This document shows, one piece after another, positions 1-5,876 of a DNA stretch of 10,020 bases. The stretch comes from JAFGPJ01 sp964439135. GTDB lineage: Bacteria; Planctomycetota; Phycisphaerae; Sedimentisphaerales; Anaerobacaceae. The DNA is taken from NCBI GenBank assembly GCA_964439135.1, contig CAYTNN010000167.1, positions 1-10,020 of the forward strand, read 5' to 3'. How positions within the stretch are numbered: the stretch's first letter is position 1; the number at the start of each line of letters is the position of its first letter. The notes beneath the pieces were generated by a model that was not told the DNA's origin, made no database searches, and worked only from the letters and a program-made list of their open reading frames with translations. Position numbers and translations under genes: made by a program.

Positions 1-205
1 GTTCGGGCTTTTTTAGTTTAGCAAGATCCCTGCATGCCGCCGCTAATGCTTCCTGGGCGGCATCTTCGGCCAGGTGATGATCCGGCAGAATCGAACCGGC
101 CACGGCCACCAGCGAATCATAATAACGCCGGCATAACTCGCCAAAGCTCTCCGGATCCGCCTGCAAAGCTCGCTGAACGAGAATTTGGTCCTCAAGGTCT
201 CTCAT
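1..205 (-). CDS. ECF-family RNA polymerase sigma factor, N-terminal part (cut by the window edge)
   Basis: Reading the minus strand from the ATG at 205-203 gives 68 codons with no stop before the left edge. It starts MRDLEDQILVQRAL and continues with FGELCRRYYDSL and then HHLAEDAAQEALAAA. This is the region-2 layout of ECF sigma factors: an acidic N-terminus, a (F/Y)..L..RYY segment, and the D/E-A-E-D-x-x-Q-E helix that contacts core RNA polymerase and the -10 element. Region 4 lies outside the window. The closest internal parallel is the sigma factor at 4469-5056, which has EAEDIAQESFLKAY at the same place. No clear Shine-Dalgarno sequence precedes the ATG. The gene lies 140 bp downstream of the hydrolase stop on the same strand but has its own possible promoter (243-271), so it may be transcribed separately. 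An anti-sigma gene would be expected further left but cannot be seen. Confidence 0.85.
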   Translation of the reverse strand, partial: MRDLEDQILVQRALQADPESFGELCRRYYDSLVAVAGSILPDHHLAEDAAQEALAAACRDLAKLKKPE

Positions 206-224
206 TTGTTAAATATCATACTTA

Positions 225-239
225 ACAGAGCCGCTCTGT
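225..239. promoter_or_regulatory. Palindrome in the leader of the left-edge sigma gene
   Basis: ACAGAGC and GCTCTGT form perfect 7-bp inverted arms around one central base. The site lies between the possible -10 element (243-248) and the start codon (205) of the sigma gene. It could be an operator or a small leader hairpin. It has no partner elsewhere in the window that would show it is a repeated binding site. Confidence 0.3.
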
Positions 240-242
240 ACT

Positions 243-271
243 TCTATAAACAAGTCTCGATTAGAAGGCAA
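243..271 (-). promoter_or_regulatory. Possible sigma70-type promoter for the left-edge sigma gene
   Basis: On the minus strand, TTGCCT (271-266) and TATAGA (248-243) are separated by 17 bp, each matching 4 of 6 consensus bases. This would give a leader of about 30 nt before the ATG at 205. It sits in the 140-bp gap after the hydrolase gene, which holds no convincing terminator, so readthrough from the hydrolase is also possible. Confidence 0.35.
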
Positions 272-345
272 AATCGGCGCAAAATCTACAGGAAATATCA
301 CAAGTTACACCCGCGAGGAACTCTGCTCGTCTCGCCGTGCTGAGA

Positions 346-2172
346 TTACATAGAGATTCCGATATCGTCCAGCATGATGTTGCCCTTGTCGGAGCGGTCG
401 AATATAAACCGGATGCTCTCAAGCTTAGATGGCTCGAATAAAGAGTTGCTTTTAATGAAGCTATATATCGGCATTTCATAGGTCTGGAGGAGTCGCTCCG
501 AGAACGTTTCGATGCTCTTTTTCTCCAGCCACTTCCATTTGGCCAGCCTGACCGGCAGGGCCGGATGGACAGGCCCTACGGAACTGAGCGGCAGGGCGGC
601 ACAATTTCCTTCACTGTCACAAAGCTCGATTGTCAAATCGAGAGGCTCGCGCTGGTCTTCGTTTTCCGTTCCGATGGAAAAGACAACATTCGCGTCTCGA
701 TTCAAATCTATTTCAGTTACGATTTCAGGGCTCAGTGCGATAGTATACGATGCAGGCACGACTGAATTGGCGTCCTGCTCGTTCCCATTATCCCATTCCA
801 GCACCACGGCGGCGTTTTCCTGGGTGGAGTTGTCCCTGGTGCGGTAGGGGACGTAGGCTTCTTTCCACGTCAGGAGGTTCTCGCCGTGCAGCTTTCCGCC
901 GGGGATTGTCGTGGTTGTGACGTCGAAATCTTCTTCGAAATCTGCAATGATTATGAAATCGGAGTCTTCGTACCGGTTTATGTAAATATCCTCCGGCAGC
1001 CATTGCCCGGCTTTGCGGATATCTTCGAACATCGGCAGGTATTCATCTCTGTTATTAAGAGTGACTTCGAGAAATGCGGAAATGAGTACTTTTGCGACTT
1101 TACGCTGGCTTTCCATGTCCATTATCGGTTTGTCATTGATGAACCAGCTCATGGGCGCCGAAGCATTGAGCCCGCCCCAGGCCGTGTTGAACCTGTTGTG
1201 ATTCGCCCGATATACATAGACCGCGGATTTGAACCAGAAGTGATCATCCGTAAAATACACGCGATTGAACTGCCGGAGCCCCATGAACGTCGATACATCG
1301 GCGTCGTGACCTCCTTGTATGACGAGATAATTGACATTCTCTAACGCTGTAGGATGTCCTGCCGGTTTGTACTGACCGTCGCAGGGTGCGATTGCTATGA
1401 CCGACCTGATAGCGAAATTATAATCGAGCTTAACATTGGCATCGTCGGGGTAGCGTTCGAGCCGGTTGAACGCCGCGGCGTGAGCGACCGATTCTCCGCC
1501 GCGGGAATGCCCGATAAGCGCGATTCGGTCCATATCGACCTTGCCTTCGAATGCGTGGCCCTGCGTCTGGTTCCATGTGTCCCAGACATTGAGATGCTCC
1601 AGCAGGATGAACGCGCGGGCATCGTTTTCGCCGCCGAATTTCTGATTCAGAAAATTCTCATCCACAGATACGGCGATAAAACCCCGCCCGGCGAGCAGCT
1701 TGCCAAGGTACTCATAGCCGGGATCGGAAAAGTCCTTCATATTGTGGTTGCCGTGCACTATCAGAACGAGCGGAAAAGGCCCGTCGCCATCCGGAAACCA
1801 CACCCGGCCGTTAAGCGGCAGCCTGTCAAAGTCGAATCCCCAGTATCGCGGAATTTTATCGAAGAAATCCATGAACGGGTTTGCGTCCACTGGCTCCGTT
1901 TTGAAATCGACGCCCTTACCATATTCCTTGCGATGCTTGTCGTCACCACTTCCGTAGAAATATGTGCGATATGAATAAGGGCCGTCCAGAGAAGGATCCG
2001 GCGCATCTATCGGCTCGACGTGGTAGTCCCGCATGTAGGAGATGTCCGCCAGATATGATGTCGTGCCGCAGCCTGCTATAGCGATGGATACGAGAATGAG
2101 AAGCAACGAACGCCGAAGAGACACTATGATTGTCCCCCGGGAAATAGCTTCTATACTTTTATTTTGAACCAT
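346..2172 (-). CDS. Lipoprotein alpha/beta hydrolase with C-terminal beta-sandwich domain
   Basis: A 608-residue predicted serine hydrolase, probably anchored to a membrane and facing outward. A basic, hydrophobic leader (SLRRSLLLILVSIAIAGC) ends in a lipobox with Cys35. The fold is alpha/beta hydrolase: oxyanion-region LIVHGNH at 137-143, nucleophile elbow GHSRGG at 221-226 (Ser223), acid candidate Asp290 in LVIQGGHD, and base candidate His325 in RANHNRF. The catalytic part resembles the dienelactone hydrolase/chlorophyllase-type group, but the substrate cannot be named. Residues about 405-608 look like a beta-rich module ending in IRFIFDRSDKGNIMLDDIGI, the style of a carbohydrate-binding jelly roll. 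Two starts are plausible: the ATG at 2172 has AAAGG nearby, but a GTG at 2124-2122 (residue 17) has GGGGGA 8 nt upstream and gives a more typical lipoprotein signal of 18 residues before the cysteine. Overlapping open frames on the plus strand are shadows. Confidence 0.85.
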   Translation of the reverse strand: MVQNKSIEAISRGTIIVSLRRSLLLILVSIAIAGCGTTSYLADISYMRDYHVEPIDAPDPSLDGPYSYRTYFYGSGDDKHRKEYGKGVDFKTEPVDANPFMDFFDKIPRYWGFDFDRLPLNGRVWFPDGDGPFPLVLIVHGNHNMKDFSDPGYEYLGKLLAGRGFIAVSVDENFLNQKFGGENDARAFILLEHLNVWDTWNQTQGHAFEGKVDMDRIALIGHSRGGESVAHAAAFNRLERYPDDANVKLDYNFAIRSVIAIAPCDGQYKPAGHPTALENVNYLVIQGGHDADVSTFMGLRQFNRVYFTDDHFWFKSAVYVYRANHNRFNTAWGGLNASAPMSWFINDKPIMDMESQRKVAKVLISAFLEVTLNNRDEYLPMFEDIRKAGQWLPEDIYINRYEDSDFIIIADFEEDFDVTTTTIPGGKLHGENLLTWKEAYVPYRTRDNSTQENAAVVLEWDNGNEQDANSVVPASYTIALSPEIVTEIDLNRDANVVFSIGTENEDQREPLDLTIELCDSEGNCAALPLSSVGPVHPALPVRLAKWKWLEKKSIETFSERLLQTYEMPIYSFIKSNSLFEPSKLESIRFIFDRSDKGNIMLDDIGISM

Positions 2173-2221
2173 CAGTTTCTACCTTTATATGTAACCGTAT
2201 CGTTTGCTATAAAGGAGAATC

Positions 2222-2250
2222 AGAATAGTGAATTCGCGGTTCTGTGTCAA
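2222..2250 (-). promoter_or_regulatory. Sigma70-type promoter of the hydrolase gene
   Basis: On the minus strand a perfect TTGACA -35 (2250-2245) is followed, after exactly 17 bp, by TATTCT (2227-2222). Transcription would start near 2215, giving a leader of about 40 nt to the ATG at 2172, or about 90 nt to the alternative GTG at 2124. This is the best promoter match in the window. Confidence 0.6.
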
Positions 2251-2325
2251 ACAGGATATTCTCACTGTCCAACTATATATGTGATCCGTTATGAGTGAAC
2301 GTGATATTCTCTTGCTTTTGCACCA

Positions 2326-2347
2326 ATTCCTGGAATAATATTTCCAG
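2326..2347. promoter_or_regulatory. Overlapping TTCC/GGAA palindromes between divergent genes
   Basis: ATTCC-T-GGAAT (2326-2336) overlaps CTGGAA-TAATAT-TTCCAG (2330-2347), giving three TTCC/GGAA half-sites. The location, in the 268-bp gap between the divergent hydrolase and DHH genes, suits an operator for a dimeric regulator. No confident promoter for the DHH gene was found in the same gap. Purely a sequence pattern; no regulator is identified. Confidence 0.3.
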
Positions 2348-2440
2348 CCGGACAAAACCGGGAATTTCTTTTCTAAATGATACTTGGAACTTTTCGGGTA
2401 TGCTATGAAACGTTAACTGCGATCAACGTAAGGACAAACA

Positions 2441-3481
2441 ATGAAGCTGGCTTCCAAAACACGCTTGAGGGTCGAGAAACTCACTCGACTGCTGAAGGAC
2501 GAAGGGTATTTGCTCATCGTGATGCAGGATAATCCCGATCCGGACTCCATTGCCGCGGCGGTCGCACTTCGCAAATTCGCCAACAGTACCTCCGGCGTTC
2601 AATGCTCTATCGCCCACAGCGGAACAGTCGGACGCGGCGAAAACAGGGCTCTGGTCAGCTATCTCGGCCTAAATCTGCACCAGTTAAACGATATTGAGTT
2701 TCAGAAATTCGATCTTATCGCCATGGTCGATACACAACCGGGTACCGGCAACAATTCTTTGCCCGAAACACAGATGCCGGATATCGTGATCGATCACCAC
2801 CCTTGTCGCCACTCGACCAGAAGCGTACAACTGACCGATATTCGCAGCGGATTCGGCGCGACATCAACAATACTTTCCGAGTATCTGCACGAGGCTCAGA
2901 TCACACCCGATATACCCTTGGCGACGGCCTTGCTTTATGGGATTCGTTCCGATACGCAGGACCTCGGCAGAGAAGCGACCCGGGCGGATATTGAAGCGAT
3001 TGAGTGGCTCTATCCGCTGGCCAATAAACGAATGCTCAGCGAGATTCAACGCGGCAGCGTACCGAAAGAATATTTTCAGATGCTGGCCGAAGCTTTGAAA
3101 AACGCTCGAATCTACGGAAATGCCATCGTGACGTCACTGGGCCAAAACGATAATCCGGACATGATCGGCGAGGTAGCGGACCTGCTGCTGCGCGACGACA
3201 AAACAACATGGACCATGTGCATGGGATCGTTCAAAGGTAAAATATTGATATCGCTTCGCACAACCGATGAGAATAATAGGGCCGAGACTATTATTAGACG
3301 ACTTGTTGCCAGAAGAGGAACGAGCGGAGGCCACCAAACCTATGCCGGGGGTCAGATACCTTTAAAGCAGGACACCCCCGCGGAGTTTAAGCGGATGGAG
3401 AAACAGCTCCGGCGGAAGTTTGTTTGTTTGATCGGCGCCGACGAGCATCAAGCCGTCAAATTAATCGTCGAGGCAAAATAA
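2441..3481 (+). CDS. DHH/DHHA1-family phosphoesterase (NrnA-like)
   Basis: A 346-residue cytoplasmic metal-dependent phosphoesterase. Family members such as NrnA degrade very short RNAs (nanoRNA) and/or dephosphorylate 3'-phosphoadenosine 5'-phosphate. The metal-binding motifs are in order: NPDPDSIAAA at 31-40 (Asp33, Asp35), VDTQPG at 97-102 (Asp97), the signature DHH at 118-120 within VIDHHP, and GIRSDTQDL at 167-175 (Asp171). The C-terminal DHHA1 substrate-binding domain carries SGGHQTYAGG at 295-304. Length and motif spacing are normal for the family, so it should be active. AAGGA lies 7 nt before the ATG, fixing the start. It is followed after 15 bp by gpmA on the same strand, so the two are probably co-transcribed. 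Whether it prefers nanoRNA, pAp or another substrate cannot be told from sequence. Confidence 0.88.
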   Translation: MKLASKTRLRVEKLTRLLKDEGYLLIVMQDNPDPDSIAAAVALRKFANSTSGVQCSIAHSGTVGRGENRALVSYLGLNLHQLNDIEFQKFDLIAMVDTQPGTGNNSLPETQMPDIVIDHHPCRHSTRSVQLTDIRSGFGATSTILSEYLHEAQITPDIPLATALLYGIRSDTQDLGREATRADIEAIEWLYPLANKRMLSEIQRGSVPKEYFQMLAEALKNARIYGNAIVTSLGQNDNPDMIGEVADLLLRDDKTTWTMCMGSFKGKILISLRTTDENNRAETIIRRLVARRGTSGGHQTYAGGQIPLKQDTPAEFKRMEKQLRRKFVCLIGADEHQAVKLIVEAK

Positions 3482-3496
3482 GGAGATGACGTTCAC

Positions 3497-4249
3497 ATGA
3501 TACGCATGGTTCTCATCAGACACGGCCAGAGCACGTGGAATAAGGAAAATCGTTTCACGGGATGGACCGATGTGGACTTAACCGAACAGGGAGTACGTGA
3601 AGCCCATAACGCCGGAGTCCTCCTTAAGCAGGAGCATTTCACATTTGATATGGCCTTTACCTCCGTATTGAAAAGGGCAATCAGGACGCTCTGGATCGTG
3701 CTCGATCAGATGGATTTAATGTGGATTCCCGTCGTGAACTCCTGGCGGCTGAATGAACGACACTACGGGGCCTTGCAGGGCTTTAATAAAGCGGAGACAG
3801 CAAAAAAATTTGGAGAGGAACAAGTCCATCTCTGGAGGCGCAGCTATGATGTCAGACCTCCCATACTGGAGAAGACGGATCAACGCTATCCCGGCAAGGA
3901 TGCGAAATACAAAGACTTAGACCCCAAAAACATTCCAGTGGCTGAATGCCTAAAGGACACTGTCGATAGATTCTTGCCTTACTGGCACAATTCTATGGTG
4001 CCTGAATTGAAGAAGGGGAAAAAAATTTTGGTCTCCGCCCATGGTAATAGCATAAGGGCCTTAGTCAAATATCTGGACAATATACGTGATGGCGAGATCA
4101 CTGAGCTTAATATCCCAACCGGTGTACCATTGATATACGAGCTCAGTGATGAATTAAAACCGCAGAAACACTATTACCTTGGTGATACCAATGAAATCGC
4201 CAGGGCAATACAAACCGTTGCCGAGCAGGGCAAGATCAAAGCTGAATGA
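3497..4249 (+). CDS. gpmA: 2,3-bisphosphoglycerate-dependent phosphoglycerate mutase
   Basis: A 250-residue cofactor-dependent phosphoglycerate mutase interconverting 3- and 2-phosphoglycerate in glycolysis and gluconeogenesis. It belongs to the histidine phosphatase superfamily. The phospho-accepting histidine is His9 in LIRHGQSTWN. FTGWTDVDLTEQG at 20-32, SVLKRAIRTL at 56-65, WRLNERHYGALQG at 83-95 (acid/base Glu87) and SAHGNSIRAL at 180-189 (His182) are all hallmarks of the dPGM group rather than of broad-specificity phosphatases. Length fits GpmA. The ribosome site AGGAG overlaps the stop of the upstream DHH gene, supporting translation from one transcript. No clear hairpin-plus-T-tract terminator was seen in the 219 bp after it; that gap holds a perfect 12-bp palindrome at 4309-4320 and the promoter candidate of the next sigma gene. 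Confidence 0.95.
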   Translation: MIRMVLIRHGQSTWNKENRFTGWTDVDLTEQGVREAHNAGVLLKQEHFTFDMAFTSVLKRAIRTLWIVLDQMDLMWIPVVNSWRLNERHYGALQGFNKAETAKKFGEEQVHLWRRSYDVRPPILEKTDQRYPGKDAKYKDLDPKNIPVAECLKDTVDRFLPYWHNSMVPELKKGKKILVSAHGNSIRALVKYLDNIRDGEITELNIPTGVPLIYELSDELKPQKHYYLGDTNEIARAIQTVAEQGKIKAE

Positions 4250-4410
4250 AAAATAACAGACACCCGATTTCCTCAAATTGTATGCGGCTTAGTTACTGCA
4301 ACATCAAGTATTCATGAATAATGGCGGAAACTGGACGCCGCGTCTGATGAATTCCTAAAATCAGGCTTCCCAAGAAAAAACGAACATGCTACGGTTTGTC
4401 TGTAGCGCTA

Positions 4411-4440
4411 TTGGTAGTTTTGCGTTCTATACTGTAGAAT
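4411..4440 (+). promoter_or_regulatory. Possible promoter of the sigma/anti-sigma cluster
   Basis: TTGGTA (4411-4416) and TAGAAT (4435-4440) are spaced by 18 bp and match 4 and 5 of 6 sigma70 consensus bases. A start near 4447 leaves about 20 nt to the ATG at 4469. A second TATAAT at 4446-4451 pairs only with a -35 at a poor 20-bp spacing. No convincing ECF-type element (GGAAC with CGTC about 16 bp later) was seen, so autoregulation is not shown. Confidence 0.35.
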
Positions 4441-4468
4441 TGACTTATAATTGTAATAGGAGCATTTT

Positions 4469-5056
4469 ATGCCTGAGAGCCCCATAATGACTACCGAGAC
4501 TGACAAGCAACTTGTCAAATCGACGTTGCTTGGTGAGACCTCGGCATTCGGGGCAATCGTCGAGAGGTACTGGAATATGGTTGTCGCATTGGCATTGAGC
4601 AAAGTTTCCGACCCTGCCGAAGCCGAAGACATCGCCCAGGAGAGCTTTTTGAAGGCGTACTCACAGTTGGCCGGCCTCAGGGATCCGTCCCGGCTTGCCG
4701 GGTGGCTGAGCAAAATCACAATGCAGCAATGCTACAATAGCATAAGAAAAAGCGTTCGATGCAAAAACGTTATGGGCTGTAAGGCAACACCGCTTGATAG
4801 TCTGGATGAGATATCGGCAGTCACGGCCAATCCCGGCTTAACGCAAAACCAGATTCAATTCGTAAGGCAGACGGTAAGGCGACTGCCTGAGAAGTTCCGC
4901 ACGTTAATTATCATGCGATTCGTAGCGGGACTTTCCACCGTGAATATTGCAGAGCAATTGGGCAAACGCCCGGGCACCATCAGAGTCCGGCTGCACCGGG
5001 CTTATAAATTACTACGCAAGGACCTTGCTCCACTTTTAGAGGAGGTCGAATCATGA
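4469..5056 (+). CDS. ECF-family RNA polymerase sigma factor
   Basis: A 195-residue group-4 (extracytoplasmic function) sigma factor, which directs RNA polymerase to a small regulon once released from its anti-sigma factor. Region 2 spans about residues 25-92, with FGAIVERYWNMVVALA and the core-binding EAEDIAQESFLKAYSQL. After a variable linker, region 4 spans about 133-186, with RRLPEKFRTLIIMRFVAGLS and the helix-turn-helix TVNIAEQLGKRPGTIRVRLH that reads the -35 element. Both domains are complete and length is typical. AGGAG ends 6 nt before the ATG, so this start is preferred over the internal ATG at codon 7. Its stop overlaps the next start by 4 bp (ATGA), the usual arrangement for a sigma factor and its cognate anti-sigma factor. 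Confidence 0.93.
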   Translation: MPESPIMTTETDKQLVKSTLLGETSAFGAIVERYWNMVVALALSKVSDPAEAEDIAQESFLKAYSQLAGLRDPSRLAGWLSKITMQQCYNSIRKSVRCKNVMGCKATPLDSLDEISAVTANPGLTQNQIQFVRQTVRRLPEKFRTLIIMRFVAGLSTVNIAEQLGKRPGTIRVRLHRAYKLLRKDLAPLLEEVES

Positions 5057-5781
5057 TGACCTGTGAAAAATACAAGAACCTTATCGAAAAATACGTCGAG
5101 GGGACAATCAGTGACGGGAAGCTCGCCGAGCTAAAGATTCACACGGAAACATGCGATTCATGCCGTGATGAATTCGAGCGATGTGTCCTGCTGCAGGATG
5201 TCGTCAGGCAAGCCTTTTCGTCGCCGATGGCTGCCGAGAAGGCCGGAGCGTCGCTGGTAGCCAGACTTTCTGAAGAGCCGAATTTGCGGCTGCGTCCTGC
5301 CCGCTTCGGCACAGCTTTGTTCGCCGGCAAACGAGCCGCCATCGCCGCGGGTATCTTATTAGCTATCGGTTTGCTCCTTGGATTTACCTTAGGCAGGGCA
5401 GGTAAATCCGCGCGGACACCATTGACGGCTCGGGTACCCATAAGCGTCGGCAAGATTGAGGGGACTGTGCTGGTCAGGCATGAAGGTTCCGATGTTTGGC
5501 AGGCTTTGGATGCCAGCTCAAACGTATATCTTGGCGATACGTTTCACTCAACGTCCAGGTCAGCTTGTGCCTTGCGATTGGACGAAGAATCTACGCTTGA
5601 ATTGAATCAAAACAGCATGCTGATTTTGAAATTGTATAACGGCGAAACACAGTTCTTTCTTGAGCATGGCGAGTGCACCGCCAGCCTGGAGAGTCCTCAT
5701 GGGCCGTTCTTCATCAGCACTCCAAACGGCCGGGTGGAAGCGATGGGGACCGAATTCACCGTGACAGTCACCGACGAATAA
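5053..5781 (+). CDS. Membrane anti-sigma factor, zinc finger plus incomplete FecR domain
   Basis: A 242-residue single-pass membrane protein expected to hold the upstream sigma factor inactive. The N-terminal zf-HC2-type finger is complete: Cys4, then His30-x3-Cys34-x2-Cys37 in HTETCDSC. A transmembrane helix covers about 94-114 (RAAIAAGILLAIGLLLGFTLG region), followed by an extracytoplasmic FecR-type beta domain from about 137 (KIEGTVLVRHEGSDVWQ, GDTFHSTSRSACALRLDEES, then FFISTPNGRVEAMGTEFTV). The protein stops at TVTVTDE, the point where FecR domains normally continue with further strands, so about a third of the domain is missing. A matching stretch appears in the next gene. The start is well supported: AGAGGAGG lies 7 nt upstream, inside the sigma gene, and the ATGA overlap implies coupled translation. 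The zinc finger and helix suggest it can still bind sigma; whether the cut FecR part senses alone is unknown. Confidence 0.87.
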   Translation: MMTCEKYKNLIEKYVEGTISDGKLAELKIHTETCDSCRDEFERCVLLQDVVRQAFSSPMAAEKAGASLVARLSEEPNLRLRPARFGTALFAGKRAAIAAGILLAIGLLLGFTLGRAGKSARTPLTARVPISVGKIEGTVLVRHEGSDVWQALDASSNVYLGDTFHSTSRSACALRLDEESTLELNQNSMLILKLYNGETQFFLEHGECTASLESPHGPFFISTPNGRVEAMGTEFTVTVTDE

Positions 5782-5791
5782 CTCACATAGA

Positions 5792-5847
5792 TGTAGGGTG
5801 GGCATTGCCCACCAACTTTGAAAATGGTGTGCTGTGCACACCCTACA
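5792..5847. repeat. Nested palindromic repeat element (56 bp, MITE/REP-like)
   Basis: The ends are perfect 9-bp inverted repeats, TGTAGGGTG and CACCCTACA. Inside are two more perfect palindromes: GGTGGGCA-T-TGCCCACC (5797-5813) and GGTGTGC-TGT-GCACACC (5826-5842). As RNA it could form one long stem or two side-by-side hairpins. The GTAGGGTGGGCATTGCCCACC-like core recalls interspersed repeats I associate with several environmental phyla; this is recollection, not a search. No target-site duplication is obvious. It lies between the anti-sigma stop (5781) and the ribosome site of the secreted protein (5865-5869), where a hairpin could act as attenuator, partial terminator or mRNA stabiliser. The only copy in this window. 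Confidence 0.75.
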
Positions 5848-5876
5848 AGGCTAAAAGGCAGAAAAGGAGAGACATA

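Noticed and set aside
886..1974. Long open frames on the plus strand (886-1344 and 1354-1974)
   Set aside because: They are antisense to the hydrolase, whose catalytic motifs, leader and promoter are clear; codon periodicity of the real gene explains them.
2380..2425. Promoter for the DHH/gpmA pair around TATGCTATGA
   Set aside because: No -35 element at an acceptable spacing could be found, so no call is made.
4322..4405. Possible remnant of a protein C-terminus (WRKLDAASDEFLKSGFPRKN and a few more residues)
   Set aside because: Reads protein-like for 27 codons but is bounded by stops, has no start or ribosome site and matches no family I recognise.
5560..5841. Minus-strand frame across the palindromic repeat
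   Set aside because: It is antisense to the well-supported anti-sigma gene and its N-terminus is just the translated repeat.
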